DNA from: Pseudodesulfovibrio alkaliphilus
Lineage (GTDB): Bacteria > Desulfobacterota > Desulfovibrionia > Desulfovibrionales > Desulfovibrionaceae
Assembly: GCF_009729555.1 (NCBI RefSeq)
Contig: NZ_WODC01000010.1
Location: forward strand, 1-64,000
Length of the DNA: 64,000 nt
Direction: 5' to 3'
Part shown: piece by piece, positions 37,612 through 45,695 of the stretch
Layout: the number at the start of each line of letters is the position of its first letter
Position numbering within the stretch: position 1 is the first letter of the stretch
Made by a program: the position numbers and the translations under genes
Notes under the pieces: model-generated
Told to the model about the DNA's origin: nothing
What the model saw: only the letters and a program-made list of their open reading frames with translations
Database searches by the model: none

Positions 37612-38376
37612 TCATCGCCGACCCCATACATGAAGGACGACGGCTGTGCTCCTGACGCCCTCGGGAGCCCGATGGTTGCTTTCGTAATGGTCGATGAACC
37701 TTTGGTAGGCCAGCCTGGACGGCCGCTTGGCGCCGGGTGTGGCCGTGGCCCCCGTGGCGCGATGGGTGCGCAGCATGTCCGCCACTGTGGGATAGTGGGC
37801 CGTATGGGTCACGGCCTCGAACTCCAGAGCCGTTGGCGCGGCGTCGTACAATATTTTCATGAAATACCCGACGGAACGCATGGGAAGCATGGAGCCGAAG
37901 CCGGAAGCGGCCGAAGCCTCGGCGAATTCGGCATAAGTCCCGTCAACAAAGATGGAAAAAGCGAACCGCCCCCCACCCCGAAGCAATCCGAGATTTTCGC
38001 GGATTGACACTTCGGGCGAGCGGTACCACTGCATGGTGGACGAACTGACCAGCAGGTCGAAACTTTCAGGGGGCATCAGGAGACGCTCGCCGTCAGCGAC
38101 CACCAACTCGGGATTCGTCAGTCCGTGCTTGCTGACCTGGTCGAGCATGCCGGGGGAGATGTCCACGGCCACATAGCGGGAATGGGCGCACCGGGGAGCG
38201 ATATGCCGGGTCAGCACGCCGCAGCCCGCACCGATTTCGAGAATGGCCGGATAATCTCCCGGCGGAACGTGCCCGGCACACCGACGCGCCACTCGGTCCT
38301 GCAGCTGGGCGGCATTGGCATAGGTGTTCCTGGCCCGCTCGAAGGCCCGGCGGATACTCTCTTTAGACAACGACAT
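37612..38376 (-). CDS. bioC: Malonyl-ACP O-methyltransferase
   Basis: Starts pimelate synthesis by methylating malonyl-ACP so that fatty-acid enzymes can elongate it. The N-terminal KESIRRAFERARNTYANAAQLQ is typical of BioC, motif I is ILEIGAGCGVLTRHI near residue 46, and FDLLVSSSTMQWYRSP follows. The 254-aa length is normal. The ATG lies inside the 3' end of the esterase gene (14-bp overlap), so the two are coupled. Confidence 0.9.
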   Translation of the reverse strand: MSLSKESIRRAFERARNTYANAAQLQDRVARRCAGHVPPGDYPAILEIGAGCGVLTRHIAPRCAHSRYVAVDISPGMLDQVSKHGLTNPELVVADGERLLMPPESFDLLVSSSTMQWYRSPEVSIRENLGLLRGGGRFAFSIFVDGTYAEFAEASAASGFGSMLPMRSVGYFMKILYDAAPTALEFEAVTHTAHYPTVADMLRTHRATGATATPGAKRPSRLAYQRFIDHYESNHRAPEGVRSTAVVLHVWGRR

Positions 38377-38965
38377 CAGCAAGGTCTTGTCCCGAAATGT
38401 AATGCCCGCAGGCAAGAGTCAGGCAGGAGGCGTCCGGCATGACACCGCGGAGGCTCTCTGTCGCCTGAAACGGAACGATGCGGTCACGCTCGCCGCGGAC
38501 AAGGATCGTTGTACTTCCGCCCGGATGTGCAGGCATGGCGCGGGAAGTCCGCAGATACTCCAGGCCGGCGATCAACCCCTCGGCATCGCCTTCGCGATAG
38601 ACGCCCCGCCCGGCATAACCGCAATCGGCATGGAATCGGCGGACCGTCTGCTCAGGATTCCGGCGCATACTGCGGATCATCGCCCGCACCGCCGTCTCGG
38701 GGACATGGTCGGTGAAGGCGAGAAACGGCGCAAGAAGGATGATCCGTTCAAACCGACTCGTCACGCGACTCCATCGCTTGAGAATCATGTGTGCGCCCGT
38801 GGACCAGCCGATGAGCGTGGACGCAGGGGAAACATCCAGCCGATGGAAAATCTCGCCCTCGGAACAGCCGACAAAGGGCAGGAGAAACTCCCCCTTGCCC
38901 GCCAGGGAGGGATAGAGTTCCGGGTAGCCAGCCCAGCCGGAAACAAAAAGGAAATCGTCTGTCAC
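38363..38965 (-). CDS. Alpha/beta hydrolase, probable pimeloyl-ACP methyl ester esterase
   Basis: A 200-residue hydrolase with the nucleophile elbow GWSTGAHMIL, a mid-domain aspartate in VRGERDRIVPFQ, and the histidine in LACGHYISGQ. It sits between bioF and bioC, so it most likely removes the methyl group that BioC adds, the job done by BioH, BioG or similar enzymes. I cannot assign it to one of those subfamilies with confidence. It overlaps bioF by 4 bp. Confidence 0.8.
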   Translation of the reverse strand: MTDDFLFVSGWAGYPELYPSLAGKGEFLLPFVGCSEGEIFHRLDVSPASTLIGWSTGAHMILKRWSRVTSRFERIILLAPFLAFTDHVPETAVRAMIRSMRRNPEQTVRRFHADCGYAGRGVYREGDAEGLIAGLEYLRTSRAMPAHPGGSTTILVRGERDRIVPFQATESLRGVMPDASCLTLACGHYISGQDLADVVV

Positions 38966-40134
38966 ACACGCTCCGTCATCTGCGCCACAGCCGTCTTGAA
39001 AAGCGTCAGGTCGGCATCGGTCAGGTCCGCCCGCAGGCTGATGCGCAGACGGGCCGTATTCTGAGGCACTGTGGGCGGCCGGATGGCACCAACCAGAACA
39101 CCGCGCTCCACGAGCGCATCGCGTGCGGCCAGGGCCGCCTCGTTGCCGCCAAGCATCACAGGAATGATCGCGGTTCGCGACGAACCAACGTCAAGGCCCA
39201 ACGAACCGAGGTACTCCCGAACATCGCGTGCCATGTCGAGCAGTCGCCTCCCCAGCGTGTCGGCTTCACGCACGAGACGCACGGCAGCGAGGCTCGCGCC
39301 CACCACCGCTGGCGGCAGGGCCGTGGAAAAAATGAACGGCCTGCCGGTATTTCGCAGGTATCCTATGATCTCCGCCTTGCCGGCGATGTAGGCACCGTAG
39401 GAGCCAAACCCCTTGCTGAAGGTTCCCATATGGATGTCCACCCGGTCCGCCAACCCGAGCTGGGCGGCCAACCCCCTGCCGTTGCCGAAGATTCCGGCGG
39501 CATGGGCCTCATCCACCACGGACAGGACCCCATGCCGCTGGCAGAGGTCGACAAGGGTTGCAAGATCGGCGATGTCGCCATCCATGGAAAAGACCGTGTC
39601 CGTAACCAGCACTTTTCTTGGGGCGCCCGCATGGGCCTCGAGCAGTTTCGCGAGATGGTCCGTGTCGTTGTGCCGGTAACGGACATGCTTTGCACCCGAC
39701 AGCCGGATACCGTCCACGATGCTGGCGTGGTTGAGGCGGTCCGAAAAGACAACGGTATGCCGGTCGGCCAGGGAGGAGAGGATCATCAGGTTGGCGGCAA
39801 AGCCCGATCCCACCACCAGCGCATCCTCCTGCCCCTTGAAGGAGCTCATTTCCCGCTCCAGCTCATCAAGCAGGGCAAAATTGCCGCTGACAAGTCTTGA
39901 TGCGCCGCTGGAGGTGCCGTACCTCTCCACAGCCTCGATGGCTCCCTGCCGGAGCGCGGGATGCCCGGCCAGCCCGAGGTAGTTGTTGGACGCAAGGTTG
40001 AGAAGCCTTCTCCCGGCGTGGAGCAGATACCTTTCCGCGCCATGGTCCACTGGAGGAATTTGACGGACGCGGTTTCCTTCTCTAAGCTTCGCCGCTTCCC
40101 GCGCAATAAACTTTTTATGGGAATGTGCTAACAT
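38962..40134 (-). CDS. bioF: 8-amino-7-oxononanoate synthase
   Basis: A PLP enzyme that joins pimeloyl-ACP/CoA and alanine. LASNNYLGLAGHP and GTSSGASRLVSGN are N-terminal signatures, VDEAHAAGIFG binds PLP, and the lysine is in GTFSKGFGSYGAYI. Length is 390 aa from the ATG at 40134. That start shares bases with the oppositely oriented bioA start (the CATG at 40132-40135), so the divergent biotin units have no free intergenic DNA. Confidence 0.93.
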   Translation of the reverse strand: MLAHSHKKFIAREAAKLREGNRVRQIPPVDHGAERYLLHAGRRLLNLASNNYLGLAGHPALRQGAIEAVERYGTSSGASRLVSGNFALLDELEREMSSFKGQEDALVVGSGFAANLMILSSLADRHTVVFSDRLNHASIVDGIRLSGAKHVRYRHNDTDHLAKLLEAHAGAPRKVLVTDTVFSMDGDIADLATLVDLCQRHGVLSVVDEAHAAGIFGNGRGLAAQLGLADRVDIHMGTFSKGFGSYGAYIAGKAEIIGYLRNTGRPFIFSTALPPAVVGASLAAVRLVREADTLGRRLLDMARDVREYLGSLGLDVGSSRTAIIPVMLGGNEAALAARDALVERGVLVGAIRPPTVPQNTARLRISLRADLTDADLTLFKTAVAQMTERV

Positions 40135-41473
40135 GGCGATGGATAAGACAACGCAGGCTCTCTGGCTTCCGGTCACTCAGATGAAGGATCTTGAGGAACA
40201 CCCGGCCCTCAGGATCTGCTCGGGCAAAGGAATATACCTATACGACGCCGAAGGCAAACCGTACATGGACGCCATCAGTTCCTGGTGGACCAACATCTTC
40301 GGCCATGCCAATCCGCGCATCACGCGCACCCTGGCCGAACAGGCCGCCCGGCTGGAACATGTTATGCTCGCGGGCGTCACCCATCCCCCGGCAGAGGATC
40401 TGGCCCGCCGCCTGACCACCCTGACCCCGGACGAACTGACCAGGGTTTTCTTTGCGGGCGACGGCGCCAGCGCCGTGGAAATCGCCATGAAGATGAGCTA
40501 CGCCTCCCGCCGCAACACGGGCCATACGGAAAAGCGGCGGTTCGTCGGCCTGTCCGGCGGCTATCACGGCGAAACCCTCGGTGCGCTCTCCCTGTGCGGG
40601 CACGACGCCTTTTCCGACATCTTCCGCCCGCTCATGCCGGACAACCTCAGCGTCACCGGCCCGGACTGCTACCGCTGCCCTCACGGCAAGACGCGCAACG
40701 ACTGCGATGCCGAGTGCTTCGAGCACATGGAGGGAGCCCTGGAAAAACACGGCCGGGAGGTCACGGCGGTCTTTATCGAGCCCATGGCCCAGGGAGCCGC
40801 TGGCTGGCGGTTTTATTCGCCGCGCTATCTGCGCAAGCTGCGCGAGTGTACCCGGCACCATGACATCCACCTTGTGTTTGACGAGATCGCGGTCGGTTTC
40901 GGACGGCTTGGCACCATGTTCGCAATGGAACAGGCCGGAGTCACACCGGATTTCCTGACCCTGTCCAAGTCCATCACCTCGGGCACGCTGCCGCTCTCGG
41001 TGGTCATGACCACGGACGCGATCTACGAGGCGTTTCTCGGCGACTTCACCCAAATGAAGGCGTTCATGCACAGCCACACCTACATGGGCAACCCCCTGGC
41101 CTGCGCAGTGGCCAACGAAACGCTGTCCATGTTTGAGGAAGGAAACGTCCTCGAAACCAACAAGCCCAAATACAGACATCTCGCCAACCATGCCGCCCTG
41201 CGGTTCGCGGACCACCGCCATGTGGGCGAAGTCCGCTCCCTGGGCTTCATCACCTGTGTCGAGCTTGTGTCCGACCGGGCGACGAAAACTCCTTTCGACT
41301 GGAGACTGCGGACCGGCTTCAGGATATTCCGGGAGGCGCTCAAGCGGGGTGTGCTGCTGCGCAACCTCGGCGACTGCCTCTACTTCCTGCCGCCCTACGT
41401 CATCACCCAGGACGAGATCACCCGACTGGTGGACGTTGCCCATGCCGCCATGGTCGAAATACTGGGGGAATAA
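40133..41473 (+). CDS. bioA: Adenosylmethionine-8-amino-7-oxononanoate aminotransferase
   Basis: A class III aminotransferase that makes 7,8-diaminononanoate using SAM as amino donor. LWLPVTQMKDLEEHPAL is the conserved BioA opening and DAISSWWTNIFGHANP follows. GLSGGYHGETLGALS, VFDEIAVGFGRLGTMF and the PLP lysine in LTLSKSITSG are intact. Length is 446 aa; an ATG at 40139 is the alternative start. bioD begins 2 bp after the stop. Confidence 0.94.
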   Translation: MAMDKTTQALWLPVTQMKDLEEHPALRICSGKGIYLYDAEGKPYMDAISSWWTNIFGHANPRITRTLAEQAARLEHVMLAGVTHPPAEDLARRLTTLTPDELTRVFFAGDGASAVEIAMKMSYASRRNTGHTEKRRFVGLSGGYHGETLGALSLCGHDAFSDIFRPLMPDNLSVTGPDCYRCPHGKTRNDCDAECFEHMEGALEKHGREVTAVFIEPMAQGAAGWRFYSPRYLRKLRECTRHHDIHLVFDEIAVGFGRLGTMFAMEQAGVTPDFLTLSKSITSGTLPLSVVMTTDAIYEAFLGDFTQMKAFMHSHTYMGNPLACAVANETLSMFEEGNVLETNKPKYRHLANHAALRFADHRHVGEVRSLGFITCVELVSDRATKTPFDWRLRTGFRIFREALKRGVLLRNLGDCLYFLPPYVITQDEITRLVDVAHAAMVEILGE

Positions 41474-41475
41474 TA

Positions 41476-42069
41476 ATGGAACGCTACTTCATCTCCGGCA
41501 CCAATACCGGGGTCGGCAAGACGATCTTCTCCGCATGGCTCTCCAAAAGGCTCCTTGCCGAGGGAAAACGCGTCACCTACGTCAAGCCCGTCCAGACCGG
41601 CTTCCCCGCGGACGACGACGCGGCCTTTGTCCGCGCACACGCGGGGCTTGCCCCTGGGGACGCCCGGGTCATCATGACCGGCACCGAGCCAGTGGCTCCC
41701 TGCTTTCTCTGGGAAACCTTCCCCTTTGACGCCGTCGCGAACGCGATCAACGACGTTGCCGGATGCGATGCCCTGCTCGTCGAGGGAGCCGGGGGGCTCC
41801 TCGTGCCGCTGGACATGAAAAGACAAATGTTTGAAATAGCCCGCGCCTGTGACCTGCGTACCATTCTCGTGGTCCCCAACCGCCTGGGATGTATCAACGA
41901 CGCCCAACTCTCGGTGCGTTTCCTGGCGTCCGAGGGACTGCCCCTGGCTGGCCTGGCCGTCAATGACCACTATGCCTCCGACACCCTCAACCGGGAACGC
42001 AACAAGCGCATGCTCGACCACCTCCTGCCCGGATCGGTTGCATATGAGTTCGGGACGCTGACGGGCTAG
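41476..42069 (+). CDS. bioD: Dethiobiotin synthetase
   Basis: Closes the ureido ring from diaminononanoate, CO2 and ATP. The P-loop is ISGTNTGVGKTIFSAWL at residues 6-22, VKPVQTG lies near residue 37, and LLVEGAGGLLVPL near residue 95. Length is 197 aa. It ends the plus-strand biotin pair; its last bases overlap the end of the convergent EAL gene. No bioB is in the window. Confidence 0.94.
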   Translation: MERYFISGTNTGVGKTIFSAWLSKRLLAEGKRVTYVKPVQTGFPADDDAAFVRAHAGLAPGDARVIMTGTEPVAPCFLWETFPFDAVANAINDVAGCDALLVEGAGGLLVPLDMKRQMFEIARACDLRTILVVPNRLGCINDAQLSVRFLASEGLPLAGLAVNDHYASDTLNRERNKRMLDHLLPGSVAYEFGTLTG

Positions 42070-43337
42070 AGCCCGCAGACCGCGCCCTCCCGGCTCATGT
42101 CCGCGCACAGGATCAGGTGGCGGCCGCTGCTCTTGTGGTGAAAGACACGGGCGATGGTGGTGCACAGGTTGCCCGAGGCCAGGGAGATGTAGGGGTCGGA
42201 GGTGAACTTCTCAAGCCCGGCCTGGATGGGCAGGAAATATTCCTTGAGGGAGTGGTCCGTGCCAAAACGCGCCGGTTCGTAAAGGAACCGTTTGCTCTTT
42301 TTCAACTTGTCCGGGTCGCAGAGAGTGTCGGAGACCTGCCGCCCCTTCATGTCGAGTACATAGAGACACTCCACCCCATCATGGGTTTCAAGATACTGGG
42401 TCATGGCCTGATTGAGCCCTCGCGAGGGGGTTTGCGCCAGTCCCTGGCACATGGTCAGAATGGTCAGATCATAGCTGGAAAAAAGGCGCTTGTCCTCGGC
42501 GATACGGCGAGTACGGTCCTGGCGGTGCCTCTCGGCCAGAGCGTCCACCTTGGCAGCCATGCCGGGCACCGCGTCCAGCCCCGGAGCCGGGCGGGCAAAG
42601 TAGAACCCTTGGAACACATCCACCCCGTTGGCCAGCAGACAAAGAACCTCGTCCCCCGACTCCACCCCCTCGGCCAGCACGAGGCAGCCCAGACGGTTGG
42701 CCATCTGAACGAAACTGCGCACCACCTCCAGCTTGTGAAACTGGCTGTCCACCCCGCGGATCAAGGCCCGATCGAGCTTGAGCACGTCCGGCTTGAGCAA
42801 GGGGATGCGGTCAAGGTTCGAGAATCCGGTCCCCACATCGTCAAGGGCAATGAGAAAATTCTTCTTGCGGTAGAAACGGACGAATTCCAGAAGAGCGTCC
42901 ATGTCTTCGCATCTTGATTCGATGATCTCAATGATCACGTTGCTGGGGCAAATGTCGCACCGCTTGATGAGCTTGAGCAGATGGCTTGAGCCCCGCGTTT
43001 CCTCGTTGATGCAGGCGGCGTCGATATTCATCGAAAGCATGATGGACTTGTCGCGACGGTGCAGGGCCGCGAAGGACTCGGCCGCACGGGTGCGGCACGC
43101 CCGGTCCAGAGCAAGGCGCAGAGGCTGCTCCTGTGCCTGGGCAAAGAGGAGGGCGGGCGGGATGATTTCTCCCGTGACCGCATTGAACCCCCTGCTCAAA
43201 GCCTCCAGGCCGATGACGGCCTTGCGCCGAAGCGAGATCTGAGGCTGGAAATGCGTAATAATGGCAGGATGTTCTAGTATCTCCTGCAGTGGAGTCACAC
43301 AGTTGACCATTGAGGGATTGCCGTTGTTTCGCTGCAT
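42066..43337 (-). CDS. EAL-domain c-di-GMP phosphodiesterase with C-terminal sensory domain
   Basis: A 423-residue protein. Residues about 20-255 form an EAL domain with its catalytic residues in place: EALSRG, SMNIDAAC, IIEIIESR, ALDDVGTGFSNL, LKLDRALIRG, LAEGVESGDE and FQGFYFARP. It should therefore hydrolyse c-di-GMP. The C-terminal 150 residues (YLETHDGVECLYVLDMKGRQVSDT, then DPYISLASGNLCTTIARVF) look like a Cache/PDC sensory fold without membrane helices. The start is uncertain (43337 or 43310) as no ribosome site stands out. Confidence 0.85.
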   Translation of the reverse strand: MQRNNGNPSMVNCVTPLQEILEHPAIITHFQPQISLRRKAVIGLEALSRGFNAVTGEIIPPALLFAQAQEQPLRLALDRACRTRAAESFAALHRRDKSIMLSMNIDAACINEETRGSSHLLKLIKRCDICPSNVIIEIIESRCEDMDALLEFVRFYRKKNFLIALDDVGTGFSNLDRIPLLKPDVLKLDRALIRGVDSQFHKLEVVRSFVQMANRLGCLVLAEGVESGDEVLCLLANGVDVFQGFYFARPAPGLDAVPGMAAKVDALAERHRQDRTRRIAEDKRLFSSYDLTILTMCQGLAQTPSRGLNQAMTQYLETHDGVECLYVLDMKGRQVSDTLCDPDKLKKSKRFLYEPARFGTDHSLKEYFLPIQAGLEKFTSDPYISLASGNLCTTIARVFHHKSSGRHLILCADMSREGAVCGL

Positions 43338-43369
43338 GGATGGAACAGGGGACTCGTCGTGCGACAGGG

Positions 43370-43394
43370 GCCGGGGCGGCACGACCGCCCCGGC
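43370..43394. other. GC-rich hairpin between the P-II and EAL genes
   Basis: GCCGGGGCGG and CCGCCCCGGC form a perfect 10-bp stem around CACGA, 25 bp after the P-II stop. It lacks a T-tract, so its role as terminator is uncertain. Confidence 0.45.
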
Positions 43395-43418
43395 TCCGTA
43401 TGTCGTCGCATTCCGTTG

Positions 43419-43751
43419 CTAGAGTATGCCGTCCTCGCCGGTTCTGATACGCAGGGCCTTGGCCAGCTCGACGACGAAGACCACGCCGTCGCCCTCCTTG
43501 CCTGTGGCCCCGGCCGAACGGATGGCCCCGATGGCCTTATCCTCGAAATCGTCGTTGACGCCGATCTCAAGGCGGACCTTCTTGAGCAGGTTCACTTCCA
43601 TCTGTACGCCGCGATAGGTCTCGGTGAACCCCTTCTGCCGCCCGGAACCGAGGATGTTGGTCACGGACATGGAGTATATCTCCTTGGCATAGAGCGCCTG
43701 CTTCACGTCGTTGAGCTTTTCTGGCCTGATGTATGCTATGATGAGCTTCAT
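43419..43751 (-). CDS. glnK: P-II nitrogen regulatory protein lacking the uridylylation tyrosine
   Basis: A 110-residue P-II trimer subunit. The T-loop region reads [17 protein letters not shown]. Residue 51, the tyrosine uridylylated in enteric P-II, is Met here, while Tyr46, R47 and G48 remain. The B-loop is TGKEGDG (residues 83-89) and the C-loop RIRTGE. It should still bind ATP/ADP and 2-oxoglutarate and plug AmtB, but without Tyr51 modification. AAGGAGA precedes the start. It follows amtB and is probably cotranscribed from the sigma-54 promoter. Confidence 0.92.
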   Translation of the reverse strand: MKLIIAYIRPEKLNDVKQALYAKEIYSMSVTNILGSGRQKGFTETYRGVQMEVNLLKKVRLEIGVNDDFEDKAIGAIRSAGATGKEGDGVVFVVELAKALRIRTGEDGIL

Positions 43752-43787
43752 TGCGGTATTCTCCTTGTGATGTCTTGCGGTCGCGGG

Positions 43788-45146
43788 CTACTCGTTGCTG
43801 AAGAGCTGAAAGCCGTTGTAGGACTCGCTGCCATGCTCTGAGATGTCCAGGCCCTTGAGTTCCTCGTCCTTGTCCACGCGCAGTCCTGACACGCCCTTGA
43901 TGGCGGTCATGAGCACATACCCGGCACCGAAGGCCCAAACGAAGAAGGCCCCCGCGCCGATGAGCTGCACGCCAAGCTGACCGAAACCGCCGCCGTAGAA
44001 CAGGCCACCGTCGACATTGAAAAGGCCGCAGGCGATGGTGCCCCACGCGCCGCACACGCCATGGACCGAAGCCGCACCGACCGGATCGTCGATGCGCAGC
44101 ACCTTGTCGATGAATTCGATGGACAGAACCACCAGCAGACCGGCCGCCAAACCGATGAGGATGGAGCCCCCGGCACTGACCGTGGCGCAACCGGCGGTGA
44201 TACCCACCAGCCCTGCCAGGGCGCCGTTGAGGGTCATGGAGATGTCGGGCTTGCCGAAACGAAGCCAGGACATGCCCATTGCCCCGAGAACGCCGGCGCA
44301 GGCAGCCAGCGAGGTGTTCATGGCGATCATGCCTATGGTGTCGTCGGCAGTGGTGGTGGAGCCGGGATTGAATCCGAACCAGCCGAACCAGAGGATGAAC
44401 ACGCCAAGGGCGGCCAGGGGGATGTTGTGGCCGGGTATGGCCCGCGCCTTTCCGTCTTCGGTGTACTTGCCCAGCCGGGGACCGAGGACCATGGCCCCGG
44501 CCAGTGCGATCCAGCCGCCCACGGAGTGGACCACGGAAGAACCGGCGAAATCGCAGAAACCAAGGGTCTCAAGCCAGCCCGCGCCGTCGTCGCCCAACCA
44601 CAAAGAACCCCATGCCCAGTGACCGGAAATGGGATAGATCAAGCCGGTGACAAAGATCGAAACCAGCACGTAGCTCGAAAATTTCGTGCGCTCTGCCATG
44701 CCCCCGGAGACAATGGTGGCCGCAGTGGCCGCAAACACGGACTGGAAGAACCAGAAGGTATAGGTCCAGGGCAGGTCAGCGTCGGCAACGCCGCCCAGGG
44801 CAAAACCCGAAGTGCCGAAAAATCCGCCCGCATCAAGGCCGAACATGATGGCGAAGCCGAACAGGAAAAAGCAGATGGAACCAACGGAAAAATCCAGGAA
44901 GTTCTTCATCAGGATGTTGCCCGCGGACTTGGCCCGGGTGAACCCGGCCTCCACGCAGCCGAACCCGGCCTGCATGAACATGACCAGGATGGCGGCAATG
45001 ACGGTCCACAGGATATTGGCATTGTCCTGAGTGAGAAACTCTGCTTCGTCGGCAAAGGCAAGCGTCGGATCCAGAGCGGCCACCAAGGCCACCATGACCA
45101 TGGCGGCCTTGGCCGATACGGGGGTTGGGAACTTTCTCGAAAACAT
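43788..45146 (-). CDS. amtB: Ammonium transporter
   Basis: A 452-residue inner-membrane channel with eleven predicted helices after a signal sequence (cleavage near LAFADEAEF). FMQAGFGCVEAGFTRAKSAGNILMKN, SGHWAWG, DFAGSSVVHSVGGWIALAGA and VHGVCGAWGTIACGLF hold the pore histidines and the phenylalanine gate. The cytosolic tail ends at SYNGFQLFSNE. Paired with the P-II gene downstream. AAGGAGGAG precedes the start. Confidence 0.95.
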   Translation of the reverse strand: MFSRKFPTPVSAKAAMVMVALVAALDPTLAFADEAEFLTQDNANILWTVIAAILVMFMQAGFGCVEAGFTRAKSAGNILMKNFLDFSVGSICFFLFGFAIMFGLDAGGFFGTSGFALGGVADADLPWTYTFWFFQSVFAATAATIVSGGMAERTKFSSYVLVSIFVTGLIYPISGHWAWGSLWLGDDGAGWLETLGFCDFAGSSVVHSVGGWIALAGAMVLGPRLGKYTEDGKARAIPGHNIPLAALGVFILWFGWFGFNPGSTTTADDTIGMIAMNTSLAACAGVLGAMGMSWLRFGKPDISMTLNGALAGLVGITAGCATVSAGGSILIGLAAGLLVVLSIEFIDKVLRIDDPVGAASVHGVCGAWGTIACGLFNVDGGLFYGGGFGQLGVQLIGAGAFFVWAFGAGYVLMTAIKGVSGLRVDKDEELKGLDISEHGSESYNGFQLFSNE

Positions 45147-45194
45147 GCGATGCTCCTCCTTGAAGGGAATGCGTTTGTAACCTGAGCCGTCCCT

Positions 45195-45211
45195 ATCAAG
45201 ACTCGTGCCAA
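45195..45211 (-). promoter_or_regulatory. Sigma-54 promoter of amtB-glnK
   Basis: On the minus strand TTGGCACGAGTCTTGAT matches the -24/-12 pattern TGGCAC-N5-TTGCW with one mismatch (A for C). It lies about 50 bp upstream of amtB, as expected for nitrogen-starvation control. Confidence 0.75.
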
Positions 45212-45457
45212 AACGGCCATTTGTTGCTATTCGTGTAAAAACGAAACAATAGACACTTCATAATGTCGTGTAAAATTCTCAATTTTGTTATTTAGTACAT
45301 TTTTGAAACCATTTTTTTGAACAAAATATGTCATTCGAGCAAAACCCACCCTGGTGACCGCCGGTCACATTTATTAATTGTAATATATCCCATCCCTCTG
45401 AAATCTCGATGAATCTTTTTGTTGACAGAATTTCCTTCAGGGTGTAGCTCTTTGCCC
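45212..45457. promoter_or_regulatory. AT-rich regulatory gap between amtB and the aromatic leader
   Basis: There is no gene. It contains a perfect 15-bp palindrome GTGACC-GCC-GGTCAC (45354-45368), a possible operator, and TTGACA at 45422-45427, which could be the -35 box of the aromatic operon (a weak TAGCTC lies 17 bp downstream at 45445). If that -10 is used, the leader peptide would be translated from an almost leaderless message. Upstream activator sites for the sigma-54 promoter should also lie here, but I cannot name one. Confidence 0.45.
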
Positions 45458-45553
45458 ATGAACACCACCACCCCGGCCACCAACTCCTTTACCGTCTTTT
45501 ATTTTGGATATTGGTACAGCCGTGCGCGCGGTCTCGGGAGAGGTGTACTGTAA
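45458..45553 (+). CDS. Aromatic leader peptide for attenuation
   Basis: A 31-codon reading frame, too short for ordinary ORF calls. Codons 11-20 read [10 protein letters not shown]: three Phe, three Tyr and one Trp in ten codons, far above chance. The remainder is unremarkable (start [10 protein letters not shown], end [11 protein letters not shown]). It lies directly upstream of an intrinsic terminator and the DKFP/aro/phe/tyr/trp gene set. Shortage of any charged aromatic tRNA should stall the ribosome here and favour antitermination. An in-frame TTG at 45452 with AGGG 7 bp upstream is an alternative start. No homologue search was possible. Confidence 0.85.
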   Translation: MNTTTPATNSFTVFYFGYWYSRARGLGRGVL

Positions 45554-45593
45554 GCCAGGTGGTGGGTTACAACCGAAAAAAGACAAACCTCTT
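45514..45593 (+). promoter_or_regulatory. Candidate alternative pairing arms of the aromatic attenuator
   Basis: GTACA (45514-45518, over the Trp-Tyr codons) can pair with TGTAC (45544-45548), and AGAGGT (45539-45544) can pair with ACCTCT (45587-45592), which abuts the terminator stem. The second pairing would form when a ribosome stalls on the aromatic codons. The helices are short, so this fold is a hypothesis. Confidence 0.4.
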
Positions 45594-45633
45594 CAAGGGC
45601 CGCGGGCGAAAGCCGGCGGCCCTTGGTTTTTTT
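45594..45633 (+). terminator. Attenuator terminator ahead of the aromatic operon
   Basis: A 14-bp stem with one mismatch (5' arm 45594-45607, 3' arm 45612-45625) closes a GAAA tetraloop and is followed by seven T residues (45627-45633). It lies 40 bp after the leader-peptide stop and 62 bp before aroA'. Confidence 0.92.
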
Positions 45634-45695
45634 CCGGGTGCCGACGGCAGACAGGCAAGCCGCTGCCCGGCAAGGGACAACCGCTGGAGAATACC

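Noticed and set aside
45504-45695. A 64-residue N-terminal extension of the DhnA aldolase
   Set aside because: It reads through the attenuator terminator and lacks similarity to the family N-terminus; ATG 45696 has a good ribosome site.
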